29,918 bases of DNA, from assembly GCA_023395515.1 (NCBI GenBank), contig JAEWZB010000099.1, positions 1-29,918 on the forward strand, written 5' to 3'. The notes under the pieces were generated by a model, which worked only from the letters and a program-made list of their open reading frames with translations, searched no databases and had not been told where the DNA came from. A program made the translations under genes and the position numbers. This document shows, one piece after another, positions 7,147 through 15,375 of the stretch. How positions within the stretch are numbered: position 1 is the stretch's first letter; every line of letters starts with the position of its first letter. This DNA is from Bacillota bacterium (GTDB lineage: Bacteria > Bacillota > Syntrophomonadia > Syntrophomonadales > Syntrophomonadaceae).

Positions 7147-8337
7147 ATGGGAAATGATAAAGTTGATCAATTACTGGAATTAGCCTTATACAAATTGCCG
7201 CATCATGATATATCTGGGGCTTTGCAGGTTTTAGATGAAGCAGGTGAACTAGAACCGGATAATGTTGAACTAGGTAATATAAAAGGCAATTGTTATTATC
7301 TATTAGGAGATTTTTATCAGGCTAAACAGGCTTGGGAAAAGGTATTGGAATGGGATAATAATAACAAGACGGCCCTAACCAGGTTGGAAAAGTTTGAAAG
7401 TCCTGCTTTTCAATTTTGGTTAAAACGATATTATCGAGCTATAGAAGATATAGAAAATAAAGATTTTTTAGCTGCTCAAAACAGCTTGCTCAAGCTTATG
7501 CGGGAAAACGACGGTTTTGTTAGTTTGTATCAACTGCTGGGATTAACTTACTTAGCTTTAAATGATGAAAAGAATGCTATGCAGGTTTGGCAGCAGGGTT
7601 TAAAAATGGATATCAGTAATGAAGAGCTAAACCGGTATGTCAACACTCCTAAAAAGGGAATAAAAAAGAAAAAAGCTATTGCATCCCCTGATAATAAGCA
7701 AAGCCAACCTAAAAGTAATATAGTAATGATGGTGGCTGGAATGTTTGTAATGTTGCTGTTGCTGCAAATGAGCATTTCTTTCAATAGTGATAAAGACTAT
7801 AAGTCTACTATTCAAAGTATGCAAGACAAGATAAATCTTCTTAGTGACCAGTTAGCCCTGGAACAATCATCACCAACTATAGCCGCTGCCAATAGTGATA
7901 CAGCTAGCCTTGGGGATGAAGAAACTGAAGAAGTACTGTCTAATGAAGGTTCCAATTACGATATTGAAAAAGAAAAACATTATTACAAAACCGGGTATCA
8001 GGCCTATCAGGCTAAAGATTGGAAAACGGCGGTTAGCAACTTAAGTGTGGTTGTTTCTATGCTCAGCAACAATTATATTAACCGGGAAGCTTTATATTAT
8101 CTGGCCCGTACTTATTATGTCAGCCAAGATTATGATAATGCCGAAAAATATTATTTAACTTATTTAGAACAGTTCCCCAATACTAATTACACTGATGAAT
8201 GCCTATACTACTTAGGGTGCTTATATTATTACAAAGGAGATATAGAGGCAGCCCGGGCCATGTTAAATCAATTAGAGCTATATGACCCCCAGAGTGGTTA
8301 TAAGTCGACGGAACTTTATCATAAAATAAAAAGTTAA
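7147..8337 (+). CDS. Membrane-anchored TPR protein with two TPR blocks
   Basis: This 396-residue protein starts at ATG 7147. The N-terminal half (about 1-165) has several tetratricopeptide repeats, for example ALQVLDEAGELEPDNVELGN and LLGLTYLALNDEKNAMQVWQ. A Lys-rich stretch (KKGIKKKKA) leads to one transmembrane helix (about 193-211). After it come a short coiled coil (about 220-240), an acidic linker, and a C-terminal TPR block (about 275-390, YQAYQAKDWKTAVSNL, YYLARTYYVSQDYDNAEKYY). By the positive-inside rule the Lys-rich first half faces the cytoplasm and the second half is outside. The C-terminal part resembles the YbgF/TolA-type TPR fold. It starts 75 bases after the chemoreceptor and may be co-transcribed, but no link in function is shown. 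Confidence 0.75.
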   Translation: MGNDKVDQLLELALYKLPHHDISGALQVLDEAGELEPDNVELGNIKGNCYYLLGDFYQAKQAWEKVLEWDNNNKTALTRLEKFESPAFQFWLKRYYRAIEDIENKDFLAAQNSLLKLMRENDGFVSLYQLLGLTYLALNDEKNAMQVWQQGLKMDISNEELNRYVNTPKKGIKKKKAIASPDNKQSQPKSNIVMMVAGMFVMLLLLQMSISFNSDKDYKSTIQSMQDKINLLSDQLALEQSSPTIAAANSDTASLGDEETEEVLSNEGSNYDIEKEKHYYKTGYQAYQAKDWKTAVSNLSVVVSMLSNNYINREALYYLARTYYVSQDYDNAEKYYLTYLEQFPNTNYTDECLYYLGCLYYYKGDIEAARAMLNQLELYDPQSGYKSTELYHKIKS

Positions 8338-8343
8338 ATCACT

Positions 8344-8385
8344 CAGAGCGTCAAAAAAGTCCAATAGACTTTTTTGCTCGCTCTG
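8344..8385 (+). repeat. Long imperfect hairpin after the TPR gene
   Basis: CAGAGCG (8344-8350) pairs with CGCTCTG (8379-8385), and AAAAAAGTC (8353-8361) pairs with GACTTTTTT (8367-8375) around a five-base loop, with a small internal loop between. It begins six bases after the stop codon and is followed at once by a true terminator. It could protect the mRNA 3' end or be an old terminator, because the T run now lies inside the stem. Confidence 0.6.
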
Positions 8386-8403
8386 TGAAATGTGCAAATT
8401 TTC

Positions 8404-8431
8404 ACCAGTCTTTTTAAGACTGGTTTTTTTT
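8404..8431 (+). terminator. Terminator of the TPR gene
   Basis: ACCAGTC (8404-8410) pairs with GACTGGT (8418-8424) and runs into eight T residues. Confidence 0.9.
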
Positions 8432-8472
8432 GTACTATCATAAAATATAATAATTCGAAATGCTGATAATAT

Positions 8473-8569
8473 AAGGAAAACCATATCTTTTGCAGATGTC
8501 TAAAAGATTTTATGCACCCCATAGGTCGGAAGCAAGTCAAGTTTTTCTAATGAAATTATGGTTTTTTTT
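8473..8569 (+). ncRNA. Candidate structured leader RNA or small RNA upstream of the SEC-C gene
   Basis: A long closing helix is visible: AAGGAAAACCATA (8473-8485) pairs with TATGGTTTTTTTT (8557-8569, with G-U pairs). Inside it, ATCTTTT (8485-8491) pairs with AAAAGAT (8502-8508) over a ten-base loop, and TATG (8511-8514) pairs with CATA (8520-8523). The 3' side ends in a T tract, so the closing helix could act as a terminator: either a short RNA ending here or a riboswitch-like attenuator about 100 bases before the SEC-C start. The remaining unpaired stretch 8524-8550 is purine-rich. I do not recognise a known riboswitch class. No strong promoter is seen between 8432 and 8470. Confidence 0.4.
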
Positions 8570-8673
8570 TGTTATTATGTTATTAGAAAACCAATTGCAA
8601 TTTGTAATAGAATATTAGGAATAGTGATAAATGCTTTCGGGAACTAAGGGAAAAGTTGGGCGGGGGGATAAGA

Positions 8674-11553
8674 ATGATTAAGGTTTTTAGCCAACCGAGT
8701 ACTTGTGATTGCGGAAGTGGTAAACCTTATCATCAATGTTGTGGTATTGTTGATGAGTGTAAGGTTATCCATTTTCCTTGGGGGAAAAAAAACCAGTATA
8801 AAAACTTAATCGAAGTGGCGCTTAATGATTTAGTGAGCTATGTAAAAGCTTACTTTTATAATTATAAAGATGCGGCTTGGGCTAAGTTTATTTCTTATGC
8901 CAATACTGATGAGCTTGATGAATATTTCTCGTCAGTCTTTTGGCATTGGTATGTATTAAATTACCGCTGTTATAAAGATGTATCACCTATAATTGATTTC
9001 TATTTATCTGAAAATTTAGAAAAGATGGATGAAAAGTATATTGCCGTCCTGGAAGCCCTAAAACATTCTTATTTATCCCTTTATACAGTCAAATGGATAA
9101 GTAATAATGCGGTAGCCATACAAGATTCTTTCTTAGGTCATGAATATATAATAGAAAGGAATTTTGGCTCTGCCACCCGGTTGGTAAATGAAGGCAGCCT
9201 AATTTTAGCCAGGCTGGTTATAGTGGGTAATTCTACCATGTTAGCCGGTAAAGTAATAATGGTACAATCAGACCAGCTAAATTACCTAAGGGAAGAAATG
9301 GAATCAATTAAATCTAGTGAACAAGTTGAAGATAGTAAGCTTTTTTTACATGAATATGGGGAAGTCTTAACCGGACTAATACTCGACTTAACTCATGGTA
9401 TCAAAAAAAACCGGATCAAAGCCAAAACCTTATGGTTAGATAAGTCGGAACGCCGTCTCTTGCTTAAGCCTTTATTAGCCAATAATCTTTTTCATGTAAT
9501 TGAACGAAACAATTCCTGGATAAAACTTTCCTTTAATCAGGAGAAGGATTCGTTTAACCGCGTATATGTCCTTAAAGGAGCCCTGGTCATAGTCAGTGAA
9601 AGTTTAGAAGATATTAATGAAATAATAAAATGCATTGATCTGATGAAGCTCAATATATCCAGCTCTTTTACCGACGGTTTTTCATTTGTTAGTGAAGAAG
9701 AAGCAGAAGAAGTATTATTAGAAATAATGCATGACCGATATCTGGATGAGTGGCTCAATTCACCGCATCTGGAGCTGGAGGGCATGACTCCTTTACAAGC
9801 GGTAGCTGATATAAAAGGCCGGGCTTTACTGGAGAGCTTATTAAGTGATTTAGAGTTATTAGAGTTAAGGGCTAAAAGTAAAAACGAATATTATTTACCT
9901 ACAACTGTAATAAGAAATAAACTAAAGCTGGATAAAGGATTTAATAAAGAATTACTGCACCCGGATGCCGTGGCCATAAAAGTGAGAAAAAACCGCTTGC
10001 ACCAAGAGTTAAGCCCTTTTGTAACGGCCTACAATTGGTTTAATGAAGAATATCGTCAAGTAGCTATTGCCGCTTTTGATTGGCTTTTTGCCGATAAGAA
10101 GGAACGGGGAAAATTAGCTTGGATACTATTTATGTGGAATGAGTATTCCAGTATTTACCGTCCCCGAACTTCAAGAAGCCGGGTTATTTTGGCAGCTTTA
10201 GAAAATATTTATCTCGAGTTGACCGATAAAAGAGTCAGCTATTCTTGGAGTAGTAAAAGATATGAAGTGCCTTCCGGACTAATAAGCAAGAATGCGGGTC
10301 TATTTCTTAGACATTTTAATCAATACCCCTTGGATTTTAATTTACCTGTAGCTGGGTATCCTAAATGGGAAGAACTTACCTACAATGAAAAAATGAAGGC
10401 TTATGATGAGATATGGCAGCACCTGAATTTATTTACTTATGCTATTAAACCAAAATGGATAGAAAATGAGGCCGCTAGTAAAAAGGAATTTTATCAAGTT
10501 CAAGATAATCAAAAGTTTTGGACTAAGGAAATTGAAAAAATATTTGATGATTTTTATAAATATCATTATAAACTTGATTTTCAGGATAAAGAAAAGCATA
10601 CCATTGCTAATCTATTTTGGGAAAGTCAAGCCAAACGGTTTCCCCCTTATCTAAAAACAGCCGCCTTTAATATAATGATGAGTTATGTGGGGGTTTACAA
10701 AATATATCCGGAAGGGACCAATAATTTGATCTTTGAAGACTATTTCACCGGTAAAACTTATCAGGCTTATGGAAATTTTGGCATAAAAGTTCATGATAAT
10801 ATCGTGCCGGGAATGCTGGGTTTAACCCGCCTGCTGCCTTTAGGTGATAAGTTATGGGTTACCGATCCTATGTATGTAGTATTACCGGATTTAATAGACT
10901 TGTTTGAAAAAAATTTAGAAATTCTTTTAGAAGAGTATCATCCCTATGACCCTTCTGATTTTCAATATCTGAAAAAAAGGGGGGAAATGGTAATAAAATC
11001 CCATATTTTAGCCATGAGCGAATTAGAGCAAAATGCGGTGAGCTTAATGAATCAGCCTTTACAAATTGATTGGCATATGGCCGGTATAATTAATTACGAA
11101 TTGATAGTCAATCTTTTAGGCCAAAGCCGTAAACTAAAAGTTATTTCTGCCAGTTCTGAGCTTACTACTTTTTTATGGATGAGTTTTAATGCCAGCCAGC
11201 AATATCAGTGGGGCTATATTATGGTAACTAGGGAAAATATATTAATAACTACCCCGCCGGGTAAAAATATGCAAAAGTTTATCAGAGATATTCGGTTAGC
11301 CCTTAGGAATGAGGATATTGTTATAGCATTTCGTCCTTGGGAAGCTAGTATATCTAAATTAAAAAGTTTGGAAAACCGTATGGTGCAAGACTTGGCTGAA
11401 TTCTTTAATAATAATCCTGACTTATCCTTGGCTCTTTTAAGGCAAGATGAAATTGGGGATGAGGAAACAGAGTGGCAGCAAGGAATATTTCTTTTGAAAT
11501 TAGGCTCTCTCTTGATGGATTATATAGAAAAATTTAAGCAATCCCATAATTAA
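8674..11553 (+). CDS. Large SEC-C motif protein of unknown function (959 aa)
   Basis: I chose ATG 8674, six bases after GGGGGG (8662-8667). A TTG at 8656 is also in frame. The N-terminus carries the SEC-C zinc motif C11-D-C13-GSGKPYHQ-C22-C23, the metal-binding module also found at the SecA C-terminus and in YecA-like proteins. Residues 1-400 are colinear with the leftward protein at 20301-21536. Both share SYLSLYTV/SYLSIYEV and a WLNSPHLELEGMTP motif at W360 (W356 in the paralog), which resembles the 'WL..P...L.G.TP' motif of MbcA/ParS/Xre antitoxin C-termini. Residues about 410-959 are unique to this protein and hold a GMLGLTRLLPLGDKLW stretch of the kind seen in SEC-C accessory domains. 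No signal peptide or membrane helix is evident. Function is unknown. It is flanked by a terminator and a structured RNA candidate upstream. Confidence 0.8.
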   Translation: MIKVFSQPSTCDCGSGKPYHQCCGIVDECKVIHFPWGKKNQYKNLIEVALNDLVSYVKAYFYNYKDAAWAKFISYANTDELDEYFSSVFWHWYVLNYRCYKDVSPIIDFYLSENLEKMDEKYIAVLEALKHSYLSLYTVKWISNNAVAIQDSFLGHEYIIERNFGSATRLVNEGSLILARLVIVGNSTMLAGKVIMVQSDQLNYLREEMESIKSSEQVEDSKLFLHEYGEVLTGLILDLTHGIKKNRIKAKTLWLDKSERRLLLKPLLANNLFHVIERNNSWIKLSFNQEKDSFNRVYVLKGALVIVSESLEDINEIIKCIDLMKLNISSSFTDGFSFVSEEEAEEVLLEIMHDRYLDEWLNSPHLELEGMTPLQAVADIKGRALLESLLSDLELLELRAKSKNEYYLPTTVIRNKLKLDKGFNKELLHPDAVAIKVRKNRLHQELSPFVTAYNWFNEEYRQVAIAAFDWLFADKKERGKLAWILFMWNEYSSIYRPRTSRSRVILAALENIYLELTDKRVSYSWSSKRYEVPSGLISKNAGLFLRHFNQYPLDFNLPVAGYPKWEELTYNEKMKAYDEIWQHLNLFTYAIKPKWIENEAASKKEFYQVQDNQKFWTKEIEKIFDDFYKYHYKLDFQDKEKHTIANLFWESQAKRFPPYLKTAAFNIMMSYVGVYKIYPEGTNNLIFEDYFTGKTYQAYGNFGIKVHDNIVPGMLGLTRLLPLGDKLWVTDPMYVVLPDLIDLFEKNLEILLEEYHPYDPSDFQYLKKRGEMVIKSHILAMSELEQNAVSLMNQPLQIDWHMAGIINYELIVNLLGQSRKLKVISASSELTTFLWMSFNASQQYQWGYIMVTRENILITTPPGKNMQKFIRDIRLALRNEDIVIAFRPWEASISKLKSLENRMVQDLAEFFNNNPDLSLALLRQDEIGDEETEWQQGIFLLKLGSLLMDYIEKFKQSHN

Positions 11554-11567
11554 ATTTTAATCATGGG
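11543..11567. repeat. Near-palindrome overlapping the SEC-C gene stop codon
   Basis: CCCATAATTAAA (11543-11554) and TTTAATCATGGG (11556-11567) pair with one mismatch. No T run follows. It may act as a weak terminator or 3'-end hairpin of the SEC-C mRNA. Confidence 0.4.
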
Positions 11568-11678
11568 TACTAAAAATCTTTAGAGTGGGTAAGAATCTTA
11601 TTATATTTATACAATAAATATTATCCTTAATAAAAAATTTATTTCTTTATGATAGTATAAGAAACTAAATTGCAGTAC

Positions 11679-11707
11679 TTGACTTTCCGATGGTTGTTTT
11701 TTATCCT
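11679..11707 (+). promoter_or_regulatory. Sigma-A-type promoter of tRNA-Gly
   Basis: TTGACT (11679-11684) and TATCCT (11702-11707) are separated by 17 bases, 19 bases before the mature tRNA start. Confidence 0.7.
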
Positions 11708-11726
11708 AGTAGTGTACCTAATGCGA

Positions 11727-11801
11727 GCGGAAGTGGCTCAGTGGTAGAGCATCGCCTTGCCAAGGCGAGGGTCGCGAGTTCGAATCTCGTCTTCCGCTCC
11801 A
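11727..11801 (+). tRNA. tRNA-Gly (anticodon GCC)
   Basis: This is a 75-base cloverleaf. The acceptor arm GCGGAAG (11727-11733) pairs with CTTCCGC (11791-11797). The anticodon loop TTGCCAA lies in a CGCC/GGCG stem, the T arm contains GAGTTCGAATCTC, the discriminator is T and CCA is encoded at 11799-11801. An antisense frame over it (…RKTRFELATLALARRCSTTEP…) is an artefact. Confidence 0.97.
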
Positions 11802-11816
11802 AGTATAGAATTTTAT

Positions 11817-11846
11817 ACCTCGGCTTGGGCCGAGGTGTTGTATTTT
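11817..11846 (+). terminator. Probable terminator after tRNA-Gly
   Basis: ACCTCGGC (11817-11824) pairs with GCCGAGGT (11829-11836), followed by GTTGTATTTT. The T tract is broken, so read-through into tig is possible. Confidence 0.65.
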
Positions 11847-11942
11847 CAGAGTATTTAGGGTAAATTCTTAAGAGGATTATTCTGAATAGATGGGAATAAA
11901 TAACATTAGTTGAGGTCAAAATCTAAGTTAGGAGGAGCATAA

Positions 11943-13274
11943 ATGCAAGCCAAATTAGAGAAGATAGAAAATAGCGAAGCGTACATACAAATTGAAGTGG
12001 ATGCCGCTAAAATGGAGGAAGGTTTTGGGCACGCCTATCGCAAGATTGTCAAGCAAATCAATGTGCCTGGTTTTCGCAAGGGAAGAGCCCCCAGACAATT
12101 GGTGGAGTCTTACTATGGCAAGGAAATCCTTTTTCAAGATGCTTTAGAGTATATTGTGCCTAATGCTTATGAGGAAGCATTAACTTTATTGAATATTGAA
12201 CCAATTGCCCAGCCGGAGTTTGATATCGGGGATAATATTGAAGATGACCAACCTTTGGTTTTTACGGCTATAGTAGCAGTTAAACCGGAGATAACCCTGG
12301 GAGAATTGGAAGGACTTAATATAACTATTCCTAAATATGAAATTACGGAAGAAGATGTGGAAAAAAGAATAGAACAAATCCAGGCCAACTATGCCCAAAT
12401 AGAAAAGAAAAATGATGAGCCGGCTGAATTAGGCGATACCTTAACTATAGATTTTGAAGGCTTTGTAGATGGGGTAGCATTTCCAGGCGGTAAGGGCGAA
12501 GATTATCCCTTAGAATTAGGCTCCAATACTTTTATCCCTGGTTTTGAAGAAAAGCTGGTCGGTACTAAAGTAGGAGATATGGTTGATGTTGATGTAACTT
12601 TTCCGGAAGAATATCATGAACCGAGTTTAGCCGGGCAGCCTACTATATTTAAAGTTACCGTAAAAGAAATCGAAACTAAGAAACTTAGACAGCTTGATGA
12701 TGAGTTTGTACAAGAGGTTAGTGAGTTTGAAACGGTAGCCGAATTTAAGGAAGATGTTAAAGCTAATTTGGCCCAAATGTTAGATAAACAAAAAAATGAA
12801 CTGACCAGGCAAGAAGTTATAGGCCAGGCTTTAGAAGTATGTGAAGTTCCGGTTCCTAAAGCTATCATCAGAGATCAAGCGGAAAGAATGTTAAAAGACT
12901 TTGAACAAAGAATTAGTATGCAGGGACTAACTTTGGAACAATATTTTATGGCTACCCAAAGTAGTGAAGAAGACTTCTTTAATGATATATGGCCCGAAGC
13001 AGAGCGTAATGTTAAAACTAACTTCATGCTTGAAAAATTGATAGAAGAAAAAGGTTTTGATATTAGTGATGAAGAAGTAGATAAGCAAATAGAGCAGATT
13101 GGCCAATCTATGGGTATGGATTTCGAAACAGCTAAAGAAAGGCTGACTGGAGCTATAGAAAACATTAAATACGGCCTGAAGGTTGACAAGGCTATAGACT
13201 ATTTAGTTGAAAATGCTAATATTGTAGAAACAGAGCCTGAAACTGCAGAAGATAATGTGGAATCTGCTGAATAG
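11943..13274 (+). CDS. tig: Trigger factor
   Basis: This 443-residue protein is the ribosome-bound chaperone and peptidyl-prolyl isomerase that receives nascent chains at the exit tunnel. It starts at ATG 11943 behind AGGAGGAGC. The N-terminal ribosome-binding domain carries the signature G43-FRKGRAPR. The FKBP-type isomerase domain spans about 150-245 (GDTLTIDFEGFVDGVAFPGG, FIPGFEEKLVG). The C-terminal substrate-binding arm is all helical, followed by a very acidic tail (TEPETAEDNVESAE). It heads the tig-clpP-clpX-lonB-lonA-ysxC block, the usual order in Clostridia. A single GGTCAAA half-site (11914-11920) lies before the ribosome site. Confidence 0.97.
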   Translation: MQAKLEKIENSEAYIQIEVDAAKMEEGFGHAYRKIVKQINVPGFRKGRAPRQLVESYYGKEILFQDALEYIVPNAYEEALTLLNIEPIAQPEFDIGDNIEDDQPLVFTAIVAVKPEITLGELEGLNITIPKYEITEEDVEKRIEQIQANYAQIEKKNDEPAELGDTLTIDFEGFVDGVAFPGGKGEDYPLELGSNTFIPGFEEKLVGTKVGDMVDVDVTFPEEYHEPSLAGQPTIFKVTVKEIETKKLRQLDDEFVQEVSEFETVAEFKEDVKANLAQMLDKQKNELTRQEVIGQALEVCEVPVPKAIIRDQAERMLKDFEQRISMQGLTLEQYFMATQSSEEDFFNDIWPEAERNVKTNFMLEKLIEEKGFDISDEEVDKQIEQIGQSMGMDFETAKERLTGAIENIKYGLKVDKAIDYLVENANIVETEPETAEDNVESAE

Positions 13275-13374
13275 AAAGAATACTATATGGTAAATGTAAG
13301 GAATAGTTTTTCTTATACTATCGTTATTAGAATTTGTATACTATTATGATAGTAAGAATAAGGGGTGAAATGAC

Positions 13375-13977
13375 ATGTCATACTTAGTACCAATGGTTGT
13401 AGAGCAGACTAATCGTGGAGAAAGATCCTATGATATTTATTCTCGTCTGTTAAAAGACAGAATAATATTTTTAGGCAGTGCTATAGATGATACTGTAGCT
13501 AACTTAGTAATCGCGCAGCTATTATTTTTAGAAGCGGAAGATCCGGATAAAGATATATCCCTTTATATTAATAGTCCGGGTGGGTCTATTAGTGCAGGGA
13601 TGGCGATTTATGACACTATCCAGTATATTAGAGCAGATGTTTCCACTATATGTGTTGGGTTAGCTGCCAGCATGGGAGCTTTCCTTTTAGCTGCCGGCCA
13701 AAAGGGTAAAAGATTTGCGCTTCCTAATGCCGAGATTATGATACACCAACCCTTGGGCGGTACCCAGGGGCAAGCAACTGATATAGAAATACATGCTAGA
13801 AGAATTATTCAAATGAAGGAATCCTTAAATAAAATTTTAGCAGCCAGAACTGGGCAGGAATTAGAGAAAATTCAAAGGGATACCGAAAGAGACTACTTCA
13901 TGAGTGCCATAGAAGCTAAAGAATATGGTATTATCGATGAGGTGATTGAACATCCTAAAAAGACCAGCAAAAAATAG
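13375..13977 (+). CDS. clpP: ATP-dependent Clp protease proteolytic subunit
   Basis: This 200-residue serine peptidase forms the double heptameric barrel that degrades proteins fed in by ClpX, ClpC or ClpE. The triad is complete: S99 in AASMGAF, H124 in MIHQPLGG and D173 in RDTERDYF, with the same spacing as in E. coli (25 and 49 residues). The short N-terminal stretch before 'VEQTNRGERSYDIYSRLL' acts as a small propeptide. ATG 13375 follows GGGGTGA. The 100-base leader holds the imperfect repeat ACTATC...GATAGT (13317-13353), with no recognisable CtsR tandem heptads. Confidence 0.98.
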   Translation: MSYLVPMVVEQTNRGERSYDIYSRLLKDRIIFLGSAIDDTVANLVIAQLLFLEAEDPDKDISLYINSPGGSISAGMAIYDTIQYIRADVSTICVGLAASMGAFLLAAGQKGKRFALPNAEIMIHQPLGGTQGQATDIEIHARRIIQMKESLNKILAARTGQELEKIQRDTERDYFMSAIEAKEYGIIDEVIEHPKKTSKK

Positions 13978-14001
13978 CTTTTTTAAAAGAGAGGTGAACA
14001 T

Positions 14002-15252
14002 ATGCACAAATACGGGGATGAAAAAGGACAACTAAAATGCTCGTTTTGCGGAAAAACCCAGGATCAGGTTAAAAAGCTCGTTGCTGGACCAGGTGTATAT
14101 ATCTGTGACGAATGTATAGAGTTATGTAATGAGATTATTGAGGAAGAACTTGCCGATGATTTAGGTTTTGAATTAGGCGATATACCCAAACCCCAGGAAA
14201 TCAGAGAAATTTTGGATGATTATGTAATTGGTCAAGATAGGGCTAAAAAAGCTTTATCAGTAGCAGTATATAATCATTACAAAAGAATTAATCTGGGCAT
14301 GAAGCTGGATGATGTTGAGTTGCAGAAAAGTAACATCATGATGTTAGGACCTACTGGAAGCGGTAAGACTTTGCTAGCTCAAACTTTAGCTAAAATACTA
14401 AACGTACCTTTTGCTATTGCAGATGCTACCTCTTTAACTGAAGCAGGCTATGTAGGTGAAGATGTTGAAAATATTTTATTAAAGCTGATTCAAGCCGCCG
14501 ATTATGACATAGAAAAAGCTGAAAAAGGTATTGTGTATATTGACGAAATAGACAAAATAGCGCGCAAGACTGATAATCCCAGCATAACCAGGGATGTCTC
14601 CGGTGAGGGAGTACAACAAGCTTTACTGAAAATATTAGAAGGCACCGTGGCCAGCGTGCCCCCTCAAGGAGGGCGCAAGCATCCGCACCAAGAGTTTATC
14701 CAAATAGACACTAGTAATATATTGTTTATTTGTGGAGGAGCTTTTGAAGGGATTGACAAGATTATTCAAAATCGGGTTGGCCAAAAGGTAATGGGTTTTG
14801 GAGCTGACATTAAGACTAAGGCTACTATTAAAATCGGGGAAATATTAGACATGATTTTACCCCAAGACTTGTTACGGTATGGTTTAATTCCCGAATTTGT
14901 CGGCCGAGTGCCTATTATTGTAACTCTCGACGCCTTAGATAATGAAGCTTTAATGCAGATTTTAACTGAACCTAAGAATGCTTTAGTTAAGCAGTATAAA
15001 AAACTGTTTGAACTAGACGGAGTAGACTTGGAGTTCATGGATGATGCTATACAAGCTATCGCTGAGGAAGCTTTGAGACGTAATACCGGGGCCCGGGGTT
15101 TGAGAGCTATTATCGAGGATATCATGCTGGAAGTAATGTATGATATACCTTCCCGGGTAGATGTAACTAAAGTGGTAATTACTAAAGATGTTATTCAGAA
15201 AAAAGAAAAACCCCTTTTAGTTACAGTAGATGCCAAACGTAAAGTTAACTGA
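14002..15252 (+). CDS. clpX: ATP-dependent Clp protease ATP-binding subunit ClpX
   Basis: This 416-residue AAA+ unfoldase forms a hexamer that docks on ClpP and selects tagged substrates. The N-terminal zinc-binding domain has C13-x2-C16 and C-x2-C in YICDECIELC, which bind adaptors and substrates. The AAA+ module has Walker A GPTGSGKT, Walker B IVYIDEIDKI, the pore loop AGYVGEDVE and sensor-2 GARGLR. A ClpP-docking loop of the IGF type is replaced by VMGFGAD, the usual form in Firmicutes. It starts 24 bases after clpP, behind GAGAGGTG, so the two genes form one unit closed by a strong terminator. Confidence 0.98.
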   Translation: MHKYGDEKGQLKCSFCGKTQDQVKKLVAGPGVYICDECIELCNEIIEEELADDLGFELGDIPKPQEIREILDDYVIGQDRAKKALSVAVYNHYKRINLGMKLDDVELQKSNIMMLGPTGSGKTLLAQTLAKILNVPFAIADATSLTEAGYVGEDVENILLKLIQAADYDIEKAEKGIVYIDEIDKIARKTDNPSITRDVSGEGVQQALLKILEGTVASVPPQGGRKHPHQEFIQIDTSNILFICGGAFEGIDKIIQNRVGQKVMGFGADIKTKATIKIGEILDMILPQDLLRYGLIPEFVGRVPIIVTLDALDNEALMQILTEPKNALVKQYKKLFELDGVDLEFMDDAIQAIAEEALRRNTGARGLRAIIEDIMLEVMYDIPSRVDVTKVVITKDVIQKKEKPLLVTVDAKRKVN

Positions 15253-15273
15253 TTTGTGTAAATTTATTCAAGG

Positions 15274-15300
15274 AAAAGGTAGCGAAAGCTACCTTTTTTT
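15274..15300 (+). terminator. Terminator of clpPX
   Basis: AAAAGGTAGC (15274-15283) pairs with GCTACCTTTT (15288-15297) over a GAAA tetraloop and runs into further T. Confidence 0.92.
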
Positions 15301-15375
15301 ACTTATGGCTTTTTTTCATCCAAATAGCTTAGTTAGGTAATAATAATAAAAACCTGTGGGAAAGGAAAAAGCCAA

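Noticed and set aside
11701..11919. Minus-strand frame over tRNA-Gly (RKTRFELATLALARR)
   Set aside because: It is the antisense of tRNA-Gly, the same kind of artefact.
11914..11920. GGTCAAA as a CtsR operator before tig
   Set aside because: CtsR needs two tandem heptads, and only one is present.
11651..13322. Exact 14-base inverted match (GATAGTATAAGAAA at 11651-11664, complement at 13309-13322) around tRNA-Gly and tig
   Set aside because: In 30 kb of AT-rich DNA a few 14-base matches are expected by chance, and nothing else suggests a mobile unit here.
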